Below the pieces are notes generated by a model, which saw only the letters and a program-made list of their open reading frames with translations, was not told the DNA's origin and did no database searches. A program made the position numbers and the translations under genes. From Lindgomyces ingoldianus (taxonomy: Eukaryota > Ascomycota > Dothideomycetes > Pleosporales > Lindgomycetaceae), in the NCBI RefSeq assembly GCF_010093535.1, contig NW_022985167.1:436309-500308 (forward strand): DNA of 64,000 nucleotides, written 5' to 3'. Of this stretch, positions 45,897 to 56,742 are shown one piece after another (the stretch's first letter is position 1; the number at the start of each line of letters is the position of its first letter).

Positions 45897-48290
45897 ATGG
45901 CAACCAATCATGTAAACATGTCGAACACCCTCGGCGGCGGAGATTCCTCTTGGGAGGAGCTGATAGCTTGGGACGAGGAGTTGTATGACCCTCTATTCCA
46001 AGGCGATACCAGCTTTACCGGCAGATCCGAATGCCTCCACAACTTCTCGTCTGAGTATCACGTCTCAGAGAGTGTCACATCTGACCAGCCCTGGGCGCCT
46101 TCTGCGCCCACATCTGTGGCGGATGGGCCTTCCTCGTTTGACTATACCTTATCGGCGCCTCCTTCTGTTGTTGATGGTCCTTCCTCAATCGGTCAGACCT
46201 TCTCCTGGCTGAGTGCCTCTCCATCCTTCTCGACGACTGCCACCTCTCCACTAATTGGCAAGGATGAAAGAGAGTATGCTAGTGCCATCAGCTTCTGCCA
46301 CGGTCTCTCTTCTCCTGTTAATGCTAGCAATGAGCTTCCATTGGCTCGCACTGAGCACTCTCTTCCTCCTGAGAGCTTCAATTCATCCAATTCCTTTCAG
46401 ACGGCCTCAACACATATCTTCAATCCCTTTCTCGCGACCTCTCCGCAAGCCTTTAGTTCCCTTGACGTTGCTGCATCACAAGCATTTGCCAGTGTGGGGG
46501 GATGGGTTGACCAACCTCAGATCGTGGAGCCAAGCCCTGAGCTTGAGCATGAAGGCGCAATTCCGATCCCCCAACCCGGTTCACTGGTCTACAGCAACAC
46601 ATTCCCGTCCATTCAATGGTCTCAGGAAATACCACAAGAGCGCAGCCGACCCCGCGCCATCACTATACCTCAGTCTAACCATCAAGCCATTGGCTACAAT
46701 CAGAGTCTCCATCCCTCTCAACGGGCCTTGGAAATCCCTCCGATCCTGTCAATCTCGCCTGATGCTAGGCCGCGCCCCCGAAGCAATACTTCATCGAAAC
46801 GAGTCTCTACGAGTGAGCCTCGAAGAGGTCAAAACAGCTTGACCACTCCGTCGCCTACCCTGGGTTGGGTTTCGTACCAGCCTAATCTACAGACGAACCG
46901 GTTAGTTCCATCAGGGGCAGACGGCAATAGAGGCCGAAGGCAGCGAGGACGTACGAAGGCATTGACCCTCGAGCAGCGGAGGAATGCCGCTTTGATGAGA
47001 GTCGTAGGAGCATGCTCGAATTGCAAGAAGAGGAAGGAGAAGTGCGACCTAGGCATTCCTTGCAAGTCCTGCCTGGAGCATTTTAAGGGCGACCTGATTC
47101 ACTACCCATGCCGCGACCGTCTCCTCTCTGACCTCTCTAGCTCTTTTCTCTCTGAGCGATTGGGTTGGCATCCAACTTCCCGTGCTCTCGAATCATTCAT
47201 GGAACCTAGTAGCTTTAACATGACTACCGGTTTGGCGTATACTATTCCCCTGAACCTTGGTTTCGGGCCGCTCCTTTTTCTCCCAACCCACGCCATCGAG
47301 GTTTATGATTCTAATGCGCTGTATCATAAACATGTCATCTACTCTTGGCTACCAGGGTCTTCAACGGGAGATATACATACCCATGTCGTTCTACCCGCCG
47401 CCCTGACACCGGAGGCTCTCGATACTCTTTCAGACACCCTTGATACTCACCTTTCGCTTCTAGTCACGCAGCACTTTCGCTCTTTTCCTTTGTACGCTTC
47501 ACCGCTTCGTATCCTCCGAGAAGTTTATATCTTCTATCGCAGTCTACCAACCAATACCCCACATTCCCGTCTTCTTCATCAATCTCTCAAGCTCCTTGTT
47601 CTGGTCCACATCGGCGGTGACCTGACTTTACCAACTCCATCCTCGGATCCGATATTGGCACAACTCGTCCGTACATCCATGGCGCTGGATCTTGACGAAG
47701 AGGAAATTACGCCTACACCCTGCTTCATTCGTTCGCAGCTTGGCTCCGTGATGCCGACCATCGCTCTCTCGCTGATGAAAGATGTGCTATTCCGCCTTGA
47801 ACAACTCTTCCTCAACCGCGAATGCCATGAATGGCCCGTTGCGCTCGCTGTTCTCATCATCGTTCTCATGACCATCGAAAGTATTCAATACCACGCCGCC
47901 AAGCTTCCTTACCACCACAAGTACGACACTAAACCAACCTCAGGCCAGAAGGCCGAAGAAATGGAACGAAAAGTGGATGAGCAAGGCATCAAATCTCTTT
48001 TCAGCTTCTATACCGCGTGTTTCTCAGGATGCCACGCGCGGCTGAGGCCAGACTGGGAGGGTGAAGCTGGCCCTTCAACCGAAAATCCCAACCCAGGGTT
48101 TAGTCCAAATAATCAGTCTCCAGACCTGAAATCGGAGGACAAATTTATTGAGAGTGTTAGAGAGGCTGTAAAGAGGGCAAGCCAGGCTGGTTATCTTGCC
48201 ATTAAAGCAAATGAGGAAAGAGAGGGAGAAGATATGGTATTTTTCTTTGACAGGTTGGTTGCTAGGCTTTTACTGCTTAGGACCACCTGA
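45897..48290 (+). CDS. Zn2Cys6 transcription factor
   Basis: Nuclear DNA-binding regulator of 797 residues in one exon. The zinc cluster ACSNCKKRKEKCDLGIPC plus KSC...PC lies near residues 372-406, with spacing C-x2-C-x6-C-x5-C-x2-C-x12-C; the last gap is longer than the usual 6-9. It is preceded by the basic segment RGRRQRGRTKALTLEQRR, a likely NLS and DNA contact region. The first 370 residues are Ser/Pro/Gln-rich, with the repeat APTSVADGPSSFD / APPSVVDGPSSIG near residues 70-95, and look like an activation domain. The C-terminal 390 residues are helical (e.g. PVALAVLIIVLMTIES) in the manner of the fungal middle homology region. The mid-protein position of the cluster is unusual. Target genes are unknown. 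Confidence 0.88.
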   Translation: MATNHVNMSNTLGGGDSSWEELIAWDEELYDPLFQGDTSFTGRSECLHNFSSEYHVSESVTSDQPWAPSAPTSVADGPSSFDYTLSAPPSVVDGPSSIGQTFSWLSASPSFSTTATSPLIGKDEREYASAISFCHGLSSPVNASNELPLARTEHSLPPESFNSSNSFQTASTHIFNPFLATSPQAFSSLDVAASQAFASVGGWVDQPQIVEPSPELEHEGAIPIPQPGSLVYSNTFPSIQWSQEIPQERSRPRAITIPQSNHQAIGYNQSLHPSQRALEIPPILSISPDARPRPRSNTSSKRVSTSEPRRGQNSLTTPSPTLGWVSYQPNLQTNRLVPSGADGNRGRRQRGRTKALTLEQRRNAALMRVVGACSNCKKRKEKCDLGIPCKSCLEHFKGDLIHYPCRDRLLSDLSSSFLSERLGWHPTSRALESFMEPSSFNMTTGLAYTIPLNLGFGPLLFLPTHAIEVYDSNALYHKHVIYSWLPGSSTGDIHTHVVLPAALTPEALDTLSDTLDTHLSLLVTQHFRSFPLYASPLRILREVYIFYRSLPTNTPHSRLLHQSLKLLVLVHIGGDLTLPTPSSDPILAQLVRTSMALDLDEEEITPTPCFIRSQLGSVMPTIALSLMKDVLFRLEQLFLNRECHEWPVALAVLIIVLMTIESIQYHAAKLPYHHKYDTKPTSGQKAEEMERKVDEQGIKSLFSFYTACFSGCHARLRPDWEGEAGPSTENPNPGFSPNNQSPDLKSEDKFIESVREAVKRASQAGYLAIKANEEREGEDMVFFFDRLVARLLLLRTT

Positions 48291-48884
48291 ATTTTGGATT
48301 GATTTAGTTTTGTTTGGCGGGTTTATGTTTTTCCGTAGGGGCGTCGGGGATTAAGTTGCCAGGCCCGATTTGGAATGAGTCAATGATGAAAACGGCCGAT
48401 TCTATGATGGACAATTAGCACTTAGGCGGTTTCTGCTTCTTTTCGCTTCTTGTTGTAAATTAGTGTCTGTAAATTGTATCTCTAAAGGTTTTAACAAACC
48501 ACATGCCTTTGTTTAGCTTTCTATAAAACTATAATGTGGGCAATGTACACGGTCTTCATATAATCTACGCTGTGTTAACTGAACACGCTTGACATGCTAG
48601 GACGCTTGCTGGAAAGTTGGAGTAGGCAAATAGGATTACAATAAAAGTATATAGTGTTCTAACTATACTATTCACAGCCCACCAAGCAATGCATGGAGGC
48701 GCGCAAAACGGTTGAAGGAGTTGCCTGGCAACTCCACCGACTCACGATTCCTCCCTATGTCTAGACTCTAGATGCTTCAAACGCCTCTCAATGCACCCAT
48801 CGCACCTAATGCACATGCGTGATAAAACCTCTACATAATTAGGCTACCTTCCATTACGGTATGGGGGTGGGGTAATGGTATATA
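48291..48884. other. Convergent intergenic stretch
   Basis: Three-prime flanks of the Zn2Cys6 and PAQR genes, 0.6 kb. Nothing else seen. Confidence 0.5.
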
Positions 48885-50493
48885 TCAGTAGACGGAACAG
48901 TGGATCTCTGCGCGTGCTAGGGCTTGCGAGAACATGTCCTGCATGGCAGTGTAGTGGAAGAGAATGCCGCCTAGGACTGCTACGTGCCACTATAGATACG
49001 TCAGTCTAGTCTTGAGTAGGGGTCGTTTGGGGTAAACTAACGATGTTGTGTGAACTACACACATAGTCGAATGACCCTGGATACCATCGCTCAGGCACTT
49101 TGCTCGCGTACATGCAAGCGCCTGTCAGGTACACTAAAATGCTCTTCGTGACTGGCGCGTAGAAGTAATACGCCCACTCAATACCGCGGGTTGTCGCGAG
49201 TTGAAAGACAGGTATGAAGCCAGTTGCGGCGAGAGAGACATAGAAAAGGACGCGCGCCCACGCCATATCTTGTCGGTTGAAGGTGGGATGCCACGGGAGG
49301 ATGACGCCGCCAAAGCCGAGACCAGCCGTGGTCAGCATATAGATCCAGCGGGAGGTGGGCTCGCAGTAGAAGGCAGCGTATTCGGTCGTCATGATCGAGG
49401 CTGCGACGAGAAGCGAGATCCCAATGTAGTCGACGCAGGCGAAGCGCTCGAGGAGGGTTTGGTGCGAGATGCTATTCATGGTATGCCAGATGGTGGAGCA
49501 GACGAGGCATTTGCAGGCTGCGAAGAAGAAGACTGCGGCGATGAATACGTCGGCGTTGGTCGAGAGAGAAAAATTAACACTCGTGGGGTAGAAGTAGAAT
49601 GCCACGGCCAGTACCATGAGGAGTCCAATGGCATGGGACCAGATGTTGAAGAGCTCATTGTGAACACTAACAACAGAGCGGATGCACTCCCACTTGCCCT
49701 CCGAGAACCGGTAGCCCTTGTGGATGTGCGGATTAATCCTCCAAGGAGCGGGAAGATCATCGTAATGAATGAGGCCGTCTTTTGCCCTGGCTAGTGCTCG
49801 TTCCACAGCGTGCTCGATTGTAAGTTCGATCGTCTCACGTGCTCGCCTGGCTTTGTGTAATCCGCCATCTACGACACCCCTTGCGCGCTCAAATCCTTCA
49901 TCTACCTTCCGACGCCCCCCTTCGTAGAATTCATGCGCCACGGAACCAAGCCCAGCATCACGCATGGCGTATGCCCGGGTCTCGAAGTCGCTCAAGTACG
50001 TCTCCATTAGTCGCATTCCTTCCTGCACTTTCTGCTCCAGCGTCACTTTTGTCGTCAAAGCATCTTTGTAACGCTCTTCCAGCGTCTCCACAAAGACGCC
50101 AGCGCGTCGCTTTCCAGCTTCGAGAGCACCGTCCGAGATCTTGGAGCATGACTCGCGCACGGCTAGGAGGGTCGAGTATGCGTATTCGACCCCGGCGTCG
50201 AATTTAAGGTGGCCGTAGGATTCTAGGAAGTCTAATCTGCAGCCGAGCTCGGTGATGAAGTTCTCGAGCTATTTGGCGTCAGACATTTCAATGAGGCGCA
50301 ATTGCTCTGGTAGGGGAAGCAAAAGACCTACCAATATCTGAACATTCTCCGAGTCTACCGCCCATGGCCTTGCATGGTTCGTATGGTGCGAAGAGTGCCT
50401 TCGTCGCCTCTGCTCCTCCCTGCTGAAAGTTCCATAAGAGCGCACCGTCGGCTCTTCGTAGGAGGTCATGATAGCCGTGCTGGAGCAAGCCAT
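48885..50493 (-). CDS. PAQR/hemolysin III family membrane protein, Izh3-like
   Basis: Seven-helix membrane protein related to adiponectin receptors and yeast Izh proteins, linked to zinc and sterol homeostasis and possibly ceramidase activity. Three exons, 50332-50493, 49042-50268 and 48885-48989, give about 497 residues. The N-terminal half is cytosolic and helical (coiled-coil-like KVTLEQKVQEGMRLMETYL and ARRARETIELTIEHAVERAL), as in Izh3. Then come PWRINPHIHKGYRF, VVSVHNELFNIWSHAIGLLM, STIWHTMNSIS (metal His), CVDYIGISLLVAAS, and, across the last exon join, SSHNIWHVAVLGGILFHYTA with the remaining metal-binding His. The start is set at MACSSTAIM; MTSYEEPTV 8 codons on is also possible. The last exon was found by its frame and splice acceptor. 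Confidence 0.9.
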
Positions 50494-52218
50494 GGTGGAA
50501 TATTGTATATAGGTCCCCGCGCAGGCGCAACCAACGTGATCAGCGTTCGGCGCCTGAGGGTTCTCTATACTTGGCGGGGTGTCTCGTGCCGAATCGAAGG
50601 GGGAGGATGGTGCACAGGCCTCGCTGGATGCGGATGATTCGTCAAGCCCTAGGGTGCTACCTGCGGGAAAAGAGAAAATGCGATATTTGGTGGGTTTGGT
50701 AGGGAATGAATTAAGAAGGAAAGGAAAGGAGAGGGGAACGAAAATGACGCACGTGGAGGAGAGGTTGAAATTAGTGGTGTTTTGTTGTCCTTGACACCCG
50801 TCCCGACTACCGGAGGCAGGCGAATAAAGGAACCACCCACCAATGAAAGAGGATGGAGGGGAGCTCTTCCTCAGCGTTTCATGTGACAATCTGAAATCCC
50901 TGATAAACGGCGCCTTGCCTCTGGCGCTGTCAACCACATTCCCATGTCACTGCTCCGCATAATCGTGAATGCACGGCTCCTGAGTTGCTGCCCCTTCGAA
51001 GAGCCCTCAACGAACTCGGGATCCTTCACGATCCTTTCCGATGCTCGCTTCCGGATCCGGGCTCTACGTCTTGGCACCTTCGCTCAAGGTGTGTATTCTC
51101 TTGTCGCGAACATTGTGGGATAGGGATTCTTCGAAAATATCGGGATTGCTATTTCTATTGAAAATACCGGCTTCCGATATCTTTCTGGCCGGAATTAGCA
51201 CTAGAAAGTCTCTCGCGGCTGCCAGGCTGGATGTACCAAAGTCTTCAAAGAGGCTGCACTCAAACCCACGCATTTCTTATCTTTCACATTCGTAATGTGA
51301 GACCCTTTCTCCATCGCTTCGCCTGGGCATGCAAATACCGGGATCCTCTGGCTTCTGTCTTGCATGGACGCGGCTACATGGTTGCCTTCTTCTATGCCCA
51401 GTTCTCCGATCTCAAAGCCCCCCACCTCAGACGCCCGCGGCTACTTACTCTGAATAATTATTTTCTTCTTCATTTTGTGTTTCAAGGATTCCTTTTCTGA
51501 TTTTGTTTTGACCCTGAACAGGCCCGGAGAATGGTCCTTTGGGCTGCTCAGTTAGGGTCCAGGTCTTCAGTGAAAAACCCCACGAGAATAGGTTGCACGG
51601 CTCGCACTGGGCTGTTTCGGTTTCTAAAAGATGACATCCAGGGAAATAGTTGCAATCCTTCTGCTTCACTCCTCAGCTTGAGCCTCAAGTTTCAACCTGA
51701 CCCAAAGGCATGGGTAGTGGATGACGCTCACCGGAATCCAAATCGCCCCCAGCAGTCCAAATGCGCTTTCGATTATAAGGCTGAACACGTTGTACGAACA
51801 GTTCTCGTTGAAATGTCAGCTTGAGCCAATTCGAGATGTATCAGGTGGTCATGTTACAAATGGACGTCATGTTGCTATCCGCAATTGAGTTCCTTTAGCG
51901 AGATTTTTAGCTTCAGTTTGCCTCACTGCACACCTCGGAACACGGTTACGATGCATTCCCGCCCAGCCTGCAGTTCGCTTGACTGCTATTCATTGCCTTC
52001 TCTCGCTCGCCGATCCATTTGTTAGGGTTGGCCGGTCACCCCTTTTGAACCACTTGGGCTCATCAAGGGTCCCGGCCAGGCCCTGCAATATGACGCTAGA
52101 TGGCCACACAACAGCAGATTCCCTGCCCTCAAGTATATCTCAGGCAGTCACTCCACGATGGCCCCGCTATTAAACAAAATATCTTTAGGACTAGCTGGTG
52201 TTTGAATCCTTCGTCCTT
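50494..52218. other. Intergenic stretch between PAQR gene and the 757-residue protein gene
   Basis: 1.7 kb with the PAQR promoter and the next gene's promoter. Open frames here are short and unsupported. Confidence 0.5.
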
Positions 52219-54591
52219 ATGGCAGATCTAGCGGCGATTTTCTCAACGGTTTCTAGAGGCGCGAGGTTGGCGTTAGAGCTCAACGAGCTGGCCGCCACTA
52301 CCCCGGATGCCACCTACAACCTCCACAGAATTGCTAAATCTGTTAGCAACTTCTCTTTGACAGTCAAACAAGTTGGAACACTCATCAAGGAAAATGACCA
52401 CCTGCCATCCCTCGAAGTAAGCCAGTCCTATGTGCAACTTTCCCATCTTCTGGATGTTAACTGAGAGGATAAGGCTATCGATGTTTTAGAAGACATTCTC
52501 AACCAGTGCAAGGCTGTATTCGTCGAGATAAAGGCTATTATCCCGGCTGAAGGGGTCCATAGCCATCGCAGACATGATAGCTTTCATTCACAATCCCAAG
52601 ACTTTAGGCCGAGTCCCTGTGCAAGTGCACGGCTAGTTTATCTCCAGACGCATCTTGATGCCTTGAGATCAACTCTGTCCGTCATGATGCAAACTCTTTA
52701 CACAGCGGAGAGCGTTATGTGGGCCAGGTCAGTACATCTTTTGTTCAATGAACAATAATTTAACACGCAACCAAGGGTCCGACCAATGATTTCACCACAG
52801 CAAGAGGCACGAGCCGTAGCTAATGAGAAAACACAATTGGAGGCTCTAATTATCGAACAACAAATGTCATTGTTGTCAGCCTTGAGGGAATATGAAAGGT
52901 CGCGCCCGGAGGCGAGACTATTAATGGAGGACGACAGCTCTCAAAGCCTGGTTTCAAGAGAAGAGAAGGGCGGTTCACCAAAGCCCACGAATCTCTTCTC
53001 ATATCAAGAACACTCTCTCGTGGCCATAGATCCTTCGAGCAACCAAGAGGAATGGCTTGCCGCAGTATGCGCAATATCGAAGTCACATCTCGATCGCCTG
53101 TTGAAGGGATGGACTCGGTTGCGCCAACTAGAAGATAAAATCTGCGATGAGGAGCGGAGAACTGAAGCCCAGAAGAGAGAAACACAACAGCCGACTTGTG
53201 AATCTGATGGGAGCGAGGACCAAGTCGGAGCTTTACCCAAGTTCCGCCATAACACAACCAGACTGGCGACACCGACACCGAAACGACCCACTGGTATACA
53301 GCCGCTCTTTACCGATGCTTCCACTTTACCTATTCCAGTACCTGACTCAAAAATTTTCCCTACTGCCCCCTTATCGCCTGCCCCATCATATGGGGTGTCT
53401 CCAAGATCTTCGAGTAACTTACTACCCTCTCCTCAGCATCCCACACACTCGCCAGTGTCCCCACAATCGAGTATCTCCATTTTACCAATCGATGCTGCTG
53501 CCGCCGTCGAGGCTAAGGATGCAGATGACGACTTAGACCTAAAGATTCCATGGCGTTTATGTTTACGCAGCCATTACTGGGAGTACGTCGATGGCAAGGT
53601 CACGAAATCAAATACTGAGAGGCTTACATCCGACGCATTTGGAGATCGGAATAGCCGGACTGAGATACTTGCTTCGTGGGTGGATAAAGAAGCAATTAGA
53701 GAAGCAGGCTACAAGTACACGCAAGTTCAGAAAGAGCGTCGCGATGGCCGCCGGACAAAGTTCGAGACTTGTTTTTGCATTCAACAACCTTTGACGTTTT
53801 TGGAAGTCAAGCATCTCGTCGAACGCACGGTAGAGATCTACCGCCAAAAACAGCCAGCCTCCCCTCCTCCAAGACGTCGCTCATCGTCCGATCGCCCATC
53901 GACACATCAATTCGTCCAGCCGGCTCATGATCGAGGCCGAACTCCGCTCGCGAACCATCCACCATTGGAAAGGTCAACCACTTCGTACCCTTTCCCACCC
54001 CAGGGCCCTCCCCTTGATCGGTCAAACTCGATGCCAGGTGCCATACCAACCTATCCATCATTTCCCAACCAGAATCCCCACAAATCGAGCATTCATTTAC
54101 CTATACCAACCGGTCCACAATCCCCACAAGCTCCCCAGGCCCCGCAAGCTGGACCCTATACTCCGCAATCCCCTTACTTTCCCCAACCGCCACCATATAA
54201 CCCCCAGACTTACAACCAACAAACAGCCGCTTACACTCCTCAATCCGCACCCTTCGCCTCCCCACAAACGCTCTACCCCCTTTTCAGTCCAGCCTATAAC
54301 CCCACCACAGCCGGAGACTCTCGTCGATCCTCAAACACATACCCTCCATCGCCGCTCCAACAATCCCAATCTCGTGCACGGGGTGATCACTACTCGAGCA
54401 CCTCGGCGACATCGGATTCAGACAGCGGGACACGGTCAAGGAGACATAGGTCTCGCAGTCAACGCAGACAGTCTTCGGCGCACAGTCATCGCAGTCACAA
54501 GAAGAAGGGACATAGTACTGTGGGAACACTGGCAAAGGTGGGAGGGTTGGCGGCGTTGTTGGATGGGATTGTTGATTTGGGCGTTTTGTAG
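52219..54591 (+). CDS. Low-complexity protein with helical N-terminal domain, unknown function
   Basis: Three exons, 52219-52416, 52468-52727 and 52776-54591, give about 757 residues. The N-terminal 150 residues are helical (MADLAAIFSTVSRGARLALE, HRIAKSVSNFSLTVKQVGTL, VLEDILNQCKAVFVEIKAI) and resemble the leading domain found on many fungal STAND and related proteins, but no NACHT or kinase domain follows. A central conserved-looking block near residues 415-510 (WRLCLRSHYWEYVDG, AIREAGYKYTQVQKERRDGR, FCIQQPLTFLEVKHLVERTV) is followed by 200 residues rich in Pro, Gln, Tyr and Ser. The end has RSRRHRSRSQRRQSS, HSHRSHKKKGHS and a hydrophobic Gly-rich tail GTLAKVGGLAALLDGIVDLG. The role is unknown. 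Confidence 0.8.
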
Positions 54592-55182
54592 CTTGGATGG
54601 AGGTGTTACAAGGACTGTGGAAGGGTGTGTTAGATGGACATGGAGAAAGATTGATATGGATGGGGTGGGAGATTTCGTGTTCTGTTTTGGGAGGATTGGT
54701 TAGAGGGCGATTTTTCTTGATGCAGGATTGAGGTTTTCTCGGGAATGGGAGGTGAGGATCTCAAAATGGGAAACCGGCAATATTGAGAGGTACCGGATAG
54801 TGTCGTGGCTACGAGATCTGGTCGCAACGACATTTGGCAATGAGGTTAAAGGTGCTACAGTGTCAGATACCCGAGATGAGTCACGACCGTAATGATTGAG
54901 TTCGGATTTGTCTATTAACCGTACGCATTTAGACTTAGCAACAGACTTAAGATGGAGATTTTGAATGTTTCACGCCTCACGTGTTTCGAATAACGTGATA
55001 CTTGACCTGAGGAAAATGTCGAAAGACATCGCTAGACATACATTATCTTGTTCCTCCTTGCATTTCTGGCACATGACGAATAAATTTGAGGTGATTCAAC
55101 CTCCCCAATCCCATCCATATGACCAAAACGCCTCGCTGTGCATGCAGAAACGCAGACCGCCTCCTTTCCCACCCTATCCCAA
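54592..55182. other. Convergent intergenic stretch
   Basis: Three-prime flanks of the low-complexity protein gene and FCF1. Nothing else seen. Confidence 0.5.
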
Positions 55183-55939
55183 TCACCTGCTATCAGGAGC
55201 ATCAGGCAACCTCTCAATAATATACCTTCCCCTCGCCACACTCAAAATGGGCACACCAGGAATCTTCCTTATCCGCCTCTTCAAATCGCGATCATTCGTC
55301 CCGACCAAATAAACTCTATGTTTGAGCACGCGATCAACCAAACAATCATCTGCATAAGTCCCGTTGTGATCACACTTCAGCCGCTCCCAGCGCTCGTCAC
55401 GGGCGATGCGGAGCGCGATACGGTATTTGGGGCCGAGTTTCTCGAGTTCCGCCATGACGCATGAAGTGATGATGGGCGTGCACTTCGCGTAGAGGCAGTC
55501 CATTAGCGCGGTTTGGAGGTCGAGTTTGGCGCGCACGGTATGCGAGAGGAAGTTGGTGTCAATAAGGACGGAGTAGGGAGGGACGAGGGCGGTGTTGGCT
55601 TGGAAGAAGAGGGAGGAGGAGACTTGTGGACTGGAGTTGTTAGTGGGGGAGGATGGGAGAGGGAAGGGAGGGGAGTGGGGTACATTTCTCGGACAGGTTC
55701 ATCGGTGGCGGCTTTCTTTTGTGCTTCTACTTCGCCCTTGAGCTGGTTCTTCTGTCTGGATAACGAGTTAGGGGGAGGATGGCGATGGAGGGATGGAGGG
55801 GTGGAGGGGGTGTACAGTCTTGCATCTCGTTGGCCTGCATTTGTTAGCAGGTGAGAAGATGTGTAGGTTGACTAGTGAGAGACAGACCAATTACGCGTTT
55901 CATCTGCGCAAACTTGCGCGTCCTCTTCGCGACTCCCAT
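55183..55939 (-). CDS. FCF1: rRNA-processing endonuclease Fcf1/Utp24
   Basis: PIN-domain nuclease of the small-subunit processome, which cuts pre-rRNA at sites A1 and A2. Four exons, 55888-55939, 55816-55834 (only 19 bases), 55684-55755 and 55183-55630, join in frame to 196 residues; human FCF1 is 198. The start MGVAKRTRKFAQMKR matches the family. The PIN domain runs from PPYSVLIDTNFLS, whose Asp is the first catalytic acid, through CVMAELEKLGPKYRIALRIA, GTYADDCLVDRV (paired acids) and VGTNDRDLKRRIRKIPGVP, to the end. The short second exon encodes only the QRDARL-type junction. Divergent from the Csi2-like gene across 0.8 kb. Confidence 0.95.
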
Positions 55940-56742
55940 GCTGGTGGTCGCTATCAATGTTCCGCAATGGCACCTCTTGATAAATTTCTCGACGCCAAGA
56001 TTTGTGATTGCCGGTGAAACTATTGAGCCGGCCAGTTACTTGCCAGGCCTTTCGGGACCGGGTTGGTTGGGGGGAGTTCCAAGGGTTCTATTTGTGACAG
56101 GTAGGCCCAGGCGCAAACTCGTCGCGGCACGGGCTTGCTTGTCTGTCACTCTCTCGCCGCGAACCCCGGGACACACGGGGTGGGACATACTGGGACACTT
56201 GCACACACTGGCCGCGGTACACACGGGCTGCCCTGCAGAAGTCAAACAAAGACTGCACGTTCTGTGCCACCCGTCCTTCGCTTTCACTCATATTCGTTGC
56301 CCTGTCGCCAGCTTCACTTTTGGATTATTCTTTCGCTAACACGCTCCCGTTCCTGTCGCTGCAGCTACCCGTCAGCAAAACACTGCAAAAGGCACGCCGA
56401 CTCGATCCGTCCATCGCTAAGCCAAGGCTGATCCTCCCCTGGCGTCCTGGCCCCATCCCCAATCACTCCAACAACCTGCTTCACAGCTCCAGCACCGCCC
56501 GCTTGCCCGCCTTTCGTTATTCTTCTGTCATTCGTTTCATCTCCAGCCCACGTCGCTGCCAACCTCTTCTTCACCCCCAAACCCTTTAGCCACCAGATCT
56601 TCTGAGACACGGAACCCCCCCGAAAGACACTGCCTTTAGCCGCATCCACTCCCTAAATCTGCCTCAAGTCTCCTCTCGCCGCGCTCGACTCTCCGTCACG
56701 GCTCCGCACCCATAGTCATCATCCGCAGTCCAATCTTTCGCC
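55940..56742. promoter_or_regulatory. Divergent upstream region of FCF1 and the Csi2-like gene
   Basis: 0.8 kb of CT-rich upstream DNA between head-to-head genes. A short stretch near 56166-56220 repeats GGGACAC/ACACTGG-type words. No defined site found. Confidence 0.4.
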
